A stretch of DNA of 64,000 nt from Tubiluchus corallicola (lineage: Eukaryota; Priapulida; Priapulimorpha; Priapulimorphida; Tubiluchidae). A program made the position numbers and the translations under genes. The stretch covers positions 132,501 through 196,500 of the forward strand of contig JAQGDQ010000187.1 of assembly GCA_030141605.1 (NCBI GenBank), read 5' to 3'. Positions 45,955-57,674 of the stretch are shown here, piece after piece (positions within the stretch are counted from its first letter, which is position 1; the number at the start of each line of letters is the position of its first letter). The notes under the pieces were generated by a model. The model was given only the letters and a program-made list of their open reading frames with translations. It did not search any database and was not told the DNA's origin.

Positions 45955-48900
45955 ATGAAATAAATAAAGAAACCTGAAAAATGTTGTTCTCTATATATTG
46001 GGAATTCAGGATTGAACGGAGGCTTCTTCTATTCCGGTCAGCTTTATTTACCACTACGTCACAGAAAAATTCAATTCCTCATCCACGGGAAAGCTTTTTG
46101 TATTGGAAGCAGCTATGCTGAACCATCATAATCGTCATTTATTGAATTCACGGCTTTTGTCACGGCTTTTGAATTCATTGAAAAAGACTTGGCACTTTAC
46201 TATAGGTATTATTTACATCTCATATTTCTTTATTTACTGCGTGCTACTATTAAGGACTGTCACACAGTTTGTCTTTTCTAACGTCTGCCTACGTATAAAG
46301 CAAGTGTAGTTTCATTGTACAGTTTATCAGTACAATTTCTGGCTTCGTTACTTAAAAATAAAAAAATGGCGCTGCCCGTCCTGTTACAAGGACATTTAGT
46401 CTGAAGTGTGGAAAAATGTGAGTACTGACAGGGGGTTTGAAAGCTTCAATTTCACAAAATCAAAAATAATCAAATCGAATTTTTTTCCCGGCACACAGTA
46501 AAACTTTATGCCAAGTGTTTCGAAATGCTGCTGCACATTGTTCCAGGTTTCGTTAGACTTGTTTATGTTGAACTATTGGTATTAATGGAAAGGATAAGTG
46601 ACTTAGTATATTGGGTTTATTTTACTGTTAAACGTAGAATGATACAACAAATAAATTTGCAAGAACACTATCTATAAAACAAAAAGTTAATTTATACTTC
46701 CGGTGTACACAAGTTTTCGGACGTGGTGGTAACTGCCATTTACTTGAAAATAATGACGTAACTGGTGGCAATCGTAAGCGTATCGTGGCTTTCCATAATC
46801 GGGCGCTGCTTAAACCAATTCACACTTCTGCAGCTTGCTTAATGTTGATGCAAAAATATAACAAAATTAAATGTCTAATTTTTTTGTAAAAACGTATTAT
46901 ATTTTTCACGCAAATTGACAGTGCGAGCACTGCTTTTCTTCAATCGGTTAACGACGTCACTAGTGGAAGAATGGGTTGTTCAAAATGAGAGCGTACAGGC
47001 ATAAAATGATCGCTACTTTAAAGTGGGTTTACTAATTACACATTATTATTATTAAATCCTTATAACATTTTTCGTGAACATAAAGCAACCCTTTACCCAC
47101 AAAAATGTAATCTCTGTATTATGTGGGTAACAGTCCATGATGTTACATACTCAGTAAAGTCAGTCAAAGGGAATTTCTTGAAGGTCACGCGTGTGCAATT
47201 TATTTTATAGGATCGTTCAAAGATACGACACCACAACACGCTTAACGTTTTTAACAATTGTCCAAGTTGTAGTTTGCACTGCTTCATGTTGTCATAAAAC
47301 TAGCTTCCTTGATGGCTTTTACTGCTATCGCATGATTTTCAGCGTGTCCATAAACGTTTGTGTCGGCAGACCCGCGTGTGTTAAATGGTTATGAGGCGCA
47401 AGCAATGTACGAAAGAGGTGACAAGGTCATCCAAACACTAAAAGCCATATGAAATGTGGGCAAACGCGTGAAGACATACTTAACATTTTGCACGTGCTGT
47501 GTATGTATTCCGCTGCCTTGGTAAGCGAAGCCAGCTTGTGGTTGTGTACTCTAGATTGGACCTTGAATCAGTTTAGGTCCACCAAAGCTTATCAAGCAGT
47601 GTACATAACTTCTACCACATACTGCAGTTTTGAGGAGTTGGCTTGTTATTCAAGCTCGTGGCAACACAGACACAGAGTGCAGGGTTTCTTTGGTTGGTGC
47701 GGCTAAATATTTTGTTTGTTTTGAATGTTCACATTGCCCGCAAGGAACTATGCGTTGTCAAGGGTGGGATGGGCTGTATACTCACTTATGCAGATCTTAT
47801 TCTGCACTTTCACTTGTTCTCAATATTTTTTTGCAATTTTAATATTTTACTCATCCTTTTACATGTCTGGTCTAGTGTTCATCATAAGTGTTGTGTTGGT
47901 TTTTCAATTTTTGACCCGCCCTTCTTTTATAATTTTTTGGTCCAAAAACACCGACTAACCCTTAGGAAGGGTTATAGTTTTCTTTGAATTTAGAATGTCC
48001 ATAGAAGCAAATAAACAGGTGTTATGCACTGGCACTTTTCGAGTTTTGATTGGAAATTGGCTGGTTTTGGAAATCTGGAAATTAATGGTCAGCAGAAAAA
48101 CTTCTGTTGAGTTGAATGCAGTTTTTATTATTTTAGTTGTTTTATAATTGGAAATGGAAGTTTTTGTCTCGGCAGTTTCTTGTTCGAATTGCCTGCGGAA
48201 ATTTTTACGTAAAAGCAGTTTCTGGCTCACCGCAAAATGTTCAGACTTTTCGTATTATAATAATTTTACTTATCAATCAACAAAGAGCATCTGCATAGAA
48301 TCGATAGCCTCGTTTTTCCAGTTGCTTTGCACCTAAGCTTTGCTAATCACTAGCCTTGACGCCTTTTGAAGTCTGTAACCCTCAGAATAACGCCATTAAA
48401 TTTTTCACATAGTGCCCACATGAAGGACGACTCTTCAGTAGTAGTTTATGATAACCCATTGAGCGTGGTACAGTTATTCTATCCTCGGTTACCAGAAATT
48501 TGAAAACTACTGAATCAGCGCCCCACTACTGCGACCTCTCTCTCCCAATCAGCCGTGAACAAATCATAAGATCAGCAAAATCCACCAAGAAACTCATGAA
48601 GCAGTCAACAGGAGCAAAAGTTTGGCGTCTTTGATAATTTGAAAATATCACGTCTTTTACGTTCAACCCCTATATGTATTTTTATAGGGTTTATGCGTTT
48701 GCTTCTTTTAATTTTTTTGCGAAAAAATCCTAAGATTTTGCTACGCGTTAGTTTTGCTTGTCTTGCATGTACATTTGCGCGCGCGGGCGTACACACTGGC
48801 ACGCACGTACGCACGCACGCATTTTCTTTCCTCCTAACAAATTCTTTGGTCATCGTGTTTTCACTTTAGTTCCACTCATCGTGTTTTCATATGTACACGG

Positions 48901-49055
48901 CCAGTTTCTTTGACACAAATTTTTTTTGTGTTTTGAAGCAATATTGTTGCTACTGCCAGGTTACTAAGTTGCTCATATACACACTGCCAATGTTTACCAA
49001 ATTGGCTTCCTTACAATGCGCCTTTGTTATACGGTAACCAATCAATTCAGTAAGC
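45955..49055. other. No firm gene
   Basis: Several overlapping ORFs of 60-115 codons lie at 47190-48340 in different frames and strands. None has splice sites, bias or a family match. A short (CACG)n patch is at about 48800-48822. Confidence 0.45.
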
Positions 49056-49059
49056 TCGC

Positions 49060-49495
49060 TATTAGCACTCCTGCACGCGTTTCTTATCCGCATGGCGTGT
49101 GAGAAACACTAGTAACTGTTCAGAACACGCCGCCCGGATCAAATACAAAGTCCCTCCTCGTAATTACGCCATATTCCTGACCTCAGCTAGTAGTTGCGAT
49201 ATTGATTCGCAGCGGAGTACTTTCCGTTTATTTCTGCTGCTGTTTTCTTCTGAGGAGAAATAAGGGGGCTCGAGTGTGCTGGCGCGGCTTAGACGGGTTA
49301 CTGACTGTCTGTGAAGCCATGTGACTGAGATTACGGGGAAAATTGTTTCGAGCTTCTCCGGTTAGTCTGTGATTTTTCCCGTGCAAGAGACACCGTGCTG
49401 TTGATGAACTTCTGATGCAAAATCCGCGGTGGATTTCTGAAATCGCTGAAGCCAAAGATGGTTTGAGAGACTTAGATTAAACTTTTAATAATGAC
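49060..49495 (-). CDS. GC-rich segment with candidate minus-strand ORF (49228-49455)
   Basis: The segment is clearly richer in G+C and CpG than its surroundings. The minus-strand frame ending at 49228 is open for more than 75 codons, but the first codon of the longest form is TTG at 49455. An internal ATG (about 49318) would give 30 residues. The product is Arg/Ser/Gln-rich and ends in RRKQQQK. It could be an exon, or the 5' untranslated or promoter-proximal part of a gene on either strand. No family was recognised. Confidence 0.22.
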
Positions 49496-49499
49496 AAAT

Positions 49500-52385
49500 T
49501 ACTACAATGTGTAATATTTCTAAATAAGCAAAAACGCATGGCTTGAGGCAGTGTTTTAGCGATTTGAATGCAACGAATTTAAGTGGCATGATTATTTTCT
49601 CAAGTTACAGTTCAATTCATACATTCAACGTTTCATTTTTAGGTGATTTTCATATTGCTGTATTATTGCGTTAAGTTAATACAATAATGCCTGTTAGCAA
49701 CAAATTAGAAGAAAATTTGCAACAATCGCCGTTTTCTGAACTTTTCACAGTGTCTTCGATTTACAAATTACAGACTAATTGTTTCTTTGTTTTGCGACTT
49801 CTGAGATCAGTTTGAACGGCGTTCACGGCTCAGTCTCAGTATATTTCTTCCGCTAAATTCGAAGACTTAACGTGTGACTTACTAATTAGCAGAGAGTCAT
49901 GTGAACTGACGCAGAAGCTCTCCGGTGTGCGAGAAAATATCCATGAGGCTATGTAATTCAGCTTCCTAACGAGGCTTCACACAACTCTTTGCCTTCACTT
50001 TAGATTAAAGTGCACAAAGACTTGAGCATGTAATTATTCCACGAAGCATATCAGAGTAACGAGGCCACTTAGCAGCCAAGAACATATCCTCTGCTAGTGC
50101 CAGATTAGCATATACTCCTTCGCAGAAAGTAAATGTGGAGATAATGGATAGGCTCTGTACTTACAGTTTTAATACTCGCGCGTCGAAAGTGTGATTTTCT
50201 TGACTTGACAAACATGGCGTGAAATTGATTTCTGTTTGATCCGTCGAGACTGAATGTTTGTCAGTGTTCGCTATTCTCTGACAGGATACGTCACCTGCCA
50301 TTTGCCAGCTTATAAATTCTATTTTGTGTAATTAAAGATTATGAGAGATCATCAGTGGAGCTTTGTTAACTTGGTATTTAATTACTATTTATATATAATA
50401 TAACATTGTTTATTAGTTGTTTTTACGTCAGCGAAACACTATTGATGCACTGAGTTGGCATTTCATTTTACTGAGCTTGCTTGCCAATTAGTGTTAATGC
50501 AGTGAATTTTAATTCATTATTCTTTGTGAGTAACCATATTTTAAGAAACTCAAAATCTCCCCTCCGCTTGCACTTGACATTCAACAGCAAACATCTTTTG
50601 CCAATGATTTGAAACCAGAGACACAATTAATATATCACGATGTCAGAAACCTGGTAGCATTCTTGAAACTTTGCCAAGTTTCCGTGAGACGCACGTGCTG
50701 TAATGAGCGAGTGCATAGCTTGACTGTTTCATTTTTATTAGGCCTTCATTTTGATGAAGGCGCTTCTATTTATACAATAGTATTTTTATTACTGGCTTTA
50801 ATAGCCTCACATAGAGAAATAAAAGGTGTGTGATACTTTCGCGTGTGGTGAATGGTGATTATTCCCTAAGCTTGAGTCTAGATCAATCACCCCGTTTCCT
50901 GTAGCTCCGCTTCTATCTGTACAAGTTTCCGTTTTCTCTGAAGCCAAACAGACGCGGTTGACTGATTATAAGAAAATACGAGCTGGGAGATGGATGTCTC
51001 AAGACTATGGTAATACATCTTCTTCTAATTAATGGTCCAGTTATCTTATGCGATGCAACGAAGACGACATTGCCGTCTCTTTAAATGTCACAACACGTAA
51101 TTAGTAGGTTGTGCAAAATAGAATTAGAGGCCTATAACCAGGCTTCTAATAATATCAGCAGGGAGATATAGAAGCAACTTTGTATTATAAACTAATCATC
51201 GTGAACATCCAGCATAATATAATTATTTATTTAGATTGTGTTTATCAGTGAAGATGGGAATTGAAATTTAGAGTAGTATACTTGTGTTACAATTAGCATA
51301 GCTGGCTTCTTTTGCAGCACGTGCACTTAATCTCAGGTGTCATTTTACCTGATTCTTCCGGCTAAATGATAGCTATGAATCCGATCACTATCCACTGGGA
51401 GCGGATTATGTAACTGACTTCTGGCGATTAGTATTATATGAACTGCATTATTAGCTCTGTTTGTTGGTTTCTAATTTGACTTGCAAATATAGCCAGAACA
51501 CGAGGAGCCAACTTGTTCCAAACCAGCTGGTCAACCTTTACATTTTGCAGCACGTACAGTGTAGACTGTGTATACACGATGCCATAATGTATGGTACTTG
51601 TTGTGTGTGAGCGATAGCACCAGCTGCGGTAACTAAATAGATTGTGTTATCAAACGAAAAAAATAGCCGAAAGAAGCCAGAAATAGAAGTAGAAAATGCA
51701 AGCGGAAGTAGGAAGTATAAATGCCCTCAAGACGATGCACGTGGTCAATAGGCATGCAGGACGAAGGCACACACTTGCCAATGTGCGGTGAGTATCTTGG
51801 AGGTTTAATTATTATATGGCAACATTTTTTAATTCAGTCTTTATGGACTGTAGTGGTGCCAATAATTTTATGAACTATAGCTGCAATCAAAACTATAAGC
51901 CCATTCCATAACCTTTTTACTGGTTTGCTAACTCTGATTTGACTATGCTTGTTATTAGTGAAATTACATACTCCAGAGGACTGCTTTTAGCGTTCTTCAT
52001 CTTAAAATTAAGATTTAAATTACATGTTAACCGCATTTATTAGACATGTGATAGCTTACTCGACTGAAATACCTATATTTAAACGCTTGATATAATGGCT
52101 GAAAATTTCTTGGCAAGTAGCTTCAGTTGTATAATGTAGTGAGTAATTCTTGTGTCGTTGATCTTTTATTGCAGTTTTTAAGTGTTTACCTTGTTACTCT
52201 TAAGTTTTTATACGTGTCGTAAAATATGGCACCTTAAAACTCGTAAGCTTGATTTCATTATTTTGTTTTTAATGCGCCTAAATTTTCAATAATAGCTTGT
52301 TAAGTTACATAACGTAGTACTCCCTTGGTAGTTTTACGTAAATAAAAACTCGTAAAGCTGGATTCACAATCACTACCCATTTATA
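49500..52385. other. Non-coding; possible regulatory blocks
   Basis: No gene. Sequence at about 49860-50110 and 50880-51480 is more complex than average. It contains clustered TAATTA/TAATTAG sites, an E-box (GCACGTGC, about 51317-51324) and an imperfect inverted pair TCAGGT(8 bases)ACCTGA at about 51334-51353. An enhancer is a reasonable guess but unproven. Confidence 0.3.
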
Positions 52386-52389
52386 CACC

Positions 52390-53095
52390 AATTGTAGCTG
52401 AAGTGGCTTTTGCAACAACATCGACTGAAATGGCCTCTGCAACATACAGCAATTAAAATAGTCTCTGCAATGTACAGGGATTGAAATGTTCTTTGCAACA
52501 TACAGTAATGAAAATGGTCTCTCCATGTACAGTGACTAAAATGTTCTTTGCAACAGAAGCAATCAAAATGATCTCTGCAATATGCAACAATAGAAATACA
52601 TGGTCTCTGCCATAAACAGCAACTGAAATGGTTTCTGCGACAATATAGACTGAAATAGCCTCTAAACACACAGCAATTGAAGTGATTTTTGCAACATACA
52701 ACAATTAAAATGGTCTCTGCAAGGTACACAACTAACACAGTCTGTACAATATACAGCAACTAGAATGGTCTCCGCAATATACAGCAAGCGAAATGGTATC
52801 TGCAACATGTAGCAACTGAAATGGCCTCTCCAACCTAAAACAACTGAATAGTGTCTGCAACATACAGCAACTGAAATGACCACTGCAACAAGCATTGCCT
52901 AAAATGATCTCTGCGACATGCGACAACTGAAATGATCTTTGCAACAGATCAACTGAAATAGCCCCTGCAAGATATAGCAATTAAAATGGATACAGCAATG
53001 GAGTGAATGGTCTCTGACACAATAGCAACCGAAATGGTCTCTGCGTCATACAATAGTTTGTACAACAATAACTGAAACGGCTTTTGCGTTGCAGG
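52390..53095. repeat. 28-bp minisatellite, ~25 diverged copies
   Basis: Tandem array with consensus CTGCAACATACAGCAA followed by CTGAAATGGTCT (28 bases). Copies vary by substitutions and small indels. The unit is not a multiple of three, so the Cys-rich minus-strand ORFs cycle through three frames. They repeat phrases such as CCRDHF and LLYVAET, and are not genes. Confidence 0.92.
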
Positions 53096-53539
53096 AAGTT
53101 TGTCATATTAAGGGAACGACCGATGTTGAAGTAGGTAGTACTAGGCATATCCTACAATTTGAAAGTTATGAATTTTATTTTCTTAGCTTTAGGACAGATG
53201 TGTCGGAACTTTCTTCATAAAATGTTTTTGTTTACTAAATGGGCTGCTGAGGTTCTCAGCCAATATTAGGATATGCTTTTGCTTTTCTTTTGCTTGCTCC
53301 ATGGTGTTCTTTTTATATTTAATTCGCAAACTGCAAGAGTTTTTTGGCAGCCAATATTTATTTACAGTTTATTTCAGTACATAAAAATGCCATATAAAAG
53401 TTAAAATTTACACTAAAACTAAAAAACTTACATATCATGCACTATTAAAACAGCTACGAAAATTTACAAAAAATGTAGCAAAAATATATATAGAAATTAA
53501 AAATGCAAAGCATCAGTTAAAAAGCCAGCTGTTACTACA

Positions 53540-54300
53540 TCAATAAATCATGCCATCTTCTAAATATTCTACTATAAAATCGCATATCAGCTTGGTGGCA
53601 TATATGATTTACAATTAAATTTGCGGATCCAATCATTCTTGTTCTGAAACTATAGGCAGAGTGATGCAATTTAAAATTTTTACATTGTTTTCTGCATATA
53701 TTGTAGAAGATGGCGTATCATAAGCATAACATGTGAAAAGCAATGTTGTAAATGGCGCAGAACTTCGTTAAACTGCATACTTTGAATGCATAAGTTATTA
53801 CATTATATGTTGTTACAGAACGAACGAAATAGCATAGTTTCCCATTTTGCACAAAAGCTAAATTTAGTTAACAACATATTATATCTAGCGATTAGCAAAC
53901 GATTTTGGTCATGTATGTTTAAATCATCAGAAAGATCATTAGAAAGTACATGACCAAAGCACTTGAAGTCATTTTTAACACAGATTTCAACACCGTCAAA
54001 AGTTACCCTGAGCGATATGGCGCATATTATTCGGAATAAGATATATACAATACATTTTAGACTCATTAAAAATTAAGCCACCATGATTATTTGAACAAAC
54101 ATTTAAAATATTTCGTAACGCTTGCATAGAGGGAGCTAATATACACAAGTCATAAGTATGTGCAGCACTTTGGTAAGACGGGCCGAGATAGTTAATGCTG
54201 AATTTGTGGACGGCTAGAAGTTAAGAGAAAATGGATGCAATATTGCAGTATTTAACTGGGCTGTGTCATTACCGAGTGACGTGGTAAAAGAAACAGCTAA
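53540..54300 (-). mobile_element. Decayed non-LTR retrotransposon RT, minus strand
   Basis: Minus-strand RT relic of a third LINE lineage. TYDLCILAPSMQALRNIL (about 54100-54160) stands where ADDL.LLAPS..ALQ.LL is expected, so the catalytic Asp pair is lost. NHGGLIFNESK follows. The next ORF (53803-54066) reads DFKCFGHVLSNDLSDDLNIH and RYNMLLTKFSFC, then LFRSFCNNI, matching the YLGH....DD.DI..Q and CARGNMLIRKF...LFRSYC blocks. Further on, FHMLCLYDTPSSTIYAENNV (about 53690-53750) matches the C-terminal segment. Frame changes and stops show decay. Its 3' side abuts AT-rich sequence before the 28-bp minisatellite. Confidence 0.8.
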
Positions 54301-54304
54301 ATCA

Positions 54305-55130
54305 TGTGTCAAAACTCGGGATACTTGAACACAAGTCTAACTACAAAAAGAGATGACTCCAATAAAACCATGTTGTTCAAGCATCGAGTAAAATCAGACT
54401 GGGCCTATAGACTAAACGTGCTCAGTAACATTAACAAAACTTTAATGTCAGTTTTGTTCTAATATTAAGAACATGTACATTCTTGGTTGCCTGAGTTGCC
54501 TCGCTCCAACTAAAAACCAATCATTCTAAGAGTTTTATAGGGAAAACTATACTACTAGGGAAAGAGTCCTAAAGACTGCTGACGCTCGCTTTTGCAGTCC
54601 CAGCTTGTCCTTTATGTATTGAGCCACAAATACTTTCAGGATTTGCGAGCTTACTGTAGTTTATTTGAACGGATTTGCCAGTCGTGCGAAGGTTTTATTC
54701 AATTTGCACATATTTGTATTAGTGCAGTGCGCGTTTTCTTAGTAGTATTGACAGGCTGCCATTGGTTTGGTATTTCACTGGTGACATTTGCTTTCTAAAC
54801 CATTTACATGTTTGTAAGGTTACATCCTTGTGGTTCCACTGGCGCGGGGGGGGGCTTTGTGTTGTCCTGCCAATTTTATTTATGCTTACAACAAGGTGAT
54901 GTAGCTTTGTGATGTAGTAAGATTTTTGCATCCCGATTAACCCATTTTACATCTAACTCATTTAGCTTATAATTATGAAATGTCATCCTAAGAAGATTTA
55001 TTTATTTAGATATGTGTATGCACATGTTAAAATAAAAGCTAGTACGACTTTATCAGGGAATGCAGCAAGATTGTAGTACCATTGTACTAAAAGCACAAAG
55101 TGGTTAAATCTACCCAATACACCGCTAGGG
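54305..55130. other. No recognisable gene
   Basis: Contains a G10 run at about 54845-54854; otherwise non-coding. The ORFs at 54592-54798 and 54719-54931 overlap on opposite strands and are not supported. Confidence 0.45.
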
Positions 55131-55134
55131 TTTT

Positions 55135-56612
55135 TAAATACACGTTATTTCGAGACAAACTTTTTGGACACGTTAGTTGAACATAGAATATTTTGGAAAA
55201 AGGTTATTTTGACCAGACAGTCTGAACTTATATACGTTATTTTGACATAAGCTATTTTGGAAACAGTTTAATTGAACACATGGGTTATTTGGATATCTAC
55301 GCCATTTCAGACGCTAGTGTTTCAGACACATAGGATATTTGGCCATAAGTCATCACGAAAATCGAAACATAGATAATTTGGACATAGTTAGGTTTGATGT
55401 ATATAGGTTGCTTGTAGAAAAAAACCCTATTTCAGCTTCAAGTTCAATCCCGACATTTCATACATTTTTTTGTTTCGGCCATTTTGGATTCTAAAATTTA
55501 ATTACATCACCGTAGTAATTAATAACCTTGACATGGAGATTATAAATACATCAATAAACGTAATATATGGTTAATTTTGAAGTAGATTTGGACACATAAG
55601 AAACTTAGACACAGATAATTTGGACACATAAGCTGTTTACTCTCCAGTTACCACTTGGATTGAACGAACAAATGGTAACATTTAGCAAAATTGGTTCTTG
55701 GTTATACTACACCATGTTCTTATGGACAAGTGCATTTAAACCGTATTTTTGCAAAATCCCATCGTTAGATGAATAATGTATTTGTCTGAATAAGATGTTT
55801 TTTCTCGCCACGTTGAACCAAACTTCCCTAATAGTAACCGCAGCCTGCAGGCCAAAAATTACGTAAAAGATATTATGGTGTTTTCACATAATATGTGGAT
55901 ATCGCATGCGGCGACAGTAACTACGACAATTGCAGCAACTACGACAGATGTGATTGACACTGGACGGTGATTGCGTCAGATATGGCTAAATTTTTTTATG
56001 TGCATTTTAGATGTTCACGCTAAATTAAGAAACTGCAATGAAAAGGGTAATTGAGTGTGATAATTAAGTTGTTTAGGTCTTAATTAAGATCTGGCATCGG
56101 TAATTAACAACGAACATTGATAAGAGAAGTTTTTCTTGGAAGATTTTTTTATAAATTTTTAAATTGTTGATAATTTTTATCGCTAAAAAACTTTGTAAGT
56201 CGTACAGTTTTTCGTGTAATAAAGAATTTTGTCGAACTGATCGCAAATAATGAATAAATTTCGAGGCGTTTTTGTCACAGCTGATTTACTTTCAGTTTTA
56301 AATTAAAAACAAAAATAGAAACACAAAATGTAAAAGTAAACTTTTCTTCATCATTATCTTTCTTCTTATTATTAATAAATCACCATTCTCATCATCACCT
56401 CATCCTTACTATTACAATTGTACTTGGCACCCACCAGCTCCCACCAGCATCACCACTATCAATGGGCTATGGCCTTAACTAACCCATGTATCCAAATGAG
56501 CCATATGGCTGAATGACCCAGCGTCCAAACATCTGAATCAATTACGTGTCAATAATACTTTGTGTCCAAATCTTGTGTTCAAATTATCTGTGCCCAAATA
56601 ACCTATATACAT
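55135..56612. mobile_element. Foldback-like element B: inverted arrays of an ACATAGG.TATTTGGAC motif
   Basis: The left arm (about 55136-55400, with more units at 55585-55640) repeats variants of GACACATAGGATATTTGG and TTATTTTGACATA. The right arm (about 56480-56612) carries them inverted (GTGTCCAAATCTTGTG, GCCCAAATAACCTATA). The ~840-base centre is AT-rich with no recognisable transposase. The motif differs from element A, so these are two families with the same plan. A (ATAC)n microsatellite follows directly, and it may be the insertion target or a product of it. Confidence 0.6.
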
Positions 56613-56700
56613 ACATACATACATACATATATACATACATATATATATATACATATACATACATATAGTATATACATATAGTACATACATGCATATAGTA
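56604..56700. repeat. (ATAC)n / (AT)n microsatellite
   Basis: TATACATACATACATACATA and related units, with an (AT)n core near 56640-56651. Confidence 0.93.
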
Positions 56701-57399
56701 ATTTCACAGATAAATTTACAGAGTATCTGTACCCTGTATTTGTCAAACGGGTAGGCTTGTCATAAGTCCATATATGCGTGACTTTTTATCAAAATAGACC
56801 AAAATTTTTTGTTTGGAAAGTCAACGACGTGTTAATAGTTATAATCTTCGCTGGTGTGCACTATATTTTTAATAACATCATGTTGTTCGACGCGATGTAA
56901 ATTTTCAGTCACGTACATACCTTACAATAAGCTGCATTATGTATAGACCCCTTCTGGTTTTTCAGGCTCTTTTTCATTAATTTGCTTTAATTGCCCGCGT
57001 TATGTGCACCTGATACGTGATAAGTCAGATGCTCAGCAGGACAGGAAAGCAATATCTAAACAATATGTTAGTTTAGATAGCTGAAGAGAGATTTTCTTAG
57101 ATAGCTGCTAATTTTTTTAACTAATAAAATCCATGTTTACGGCTATAATCATGATTTTATTGTTAATCATAATGGAAGACAAACCTATTAAAAATTTTCT
57201 TAATTTCGTTATGTAGCGTTTCATTCATACAGAGAGTTAGAAACAAATTTAGAATTCGTATATGAGTGTAGATTGTGTCCAAACGGGGGTAAATGGGAAC
57301 GACTATACAAAGGGATGTTGCGGAATTGAGTTTTGCTAGTGAGATATCTGATAGCCTTAGCCATTTTTGGGTTTACACTTTAGCTAGACAAATCGTCCT

Positions 57400-57672
57400 G
57401 GGCAATAGATGACTATGCTGACTGGTAGATATTTAACACGTATGTTGTTAATATTGTGAATTCTGATATACTATATAAATCGAATATGTTCAAATTGTGG
57501 AATCAAGTTTTATCAAAAATTTCAATCTATATAAGTTTTTAGGGCCATTTTAGTAAATTTGTAACTATTTTTGTTATCGTCAATTATGTCAATTTTATCT
57601 TAGTTTTGCCTGTAAATATGTAAATATTTGTATATGGGATATTATTCCCTGAAATAAAAAATATAATAAAAA
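57400..57672 (+). repeat. Possible LINE 3' end
   Basis: TGTAAATATGTAAATATTTG, then GATATTATTCCCTGAAATAA, then an A-rich run with (AATA)n resembles 3' ends of CR1-like elements. No coding part is recognised upstream. Confidence 0.3.
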
Positions 57673-57674
57673 TA

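Noticed and set aside
47449-47987. Stacked plus-strand ORFs of 70-114 codons
   Set aside because: Three different frames overlap with no codon preference or splice support; consistent with chance.
52305-52980. Five overlapping Cys-rich minus-strand ORFs that look like a repeat protein
   Set aside because: They arise from the 28-bp minisatellite, whose period is not a multiple of three, so the frame cycles and no single reading is maintained.
56604-56700. A CRISPR-like or regulatory array at the (ATAC)n tract
   Set aside because: It is an uninterrupted simple repeat with no spacers; the host is eukaryotic.
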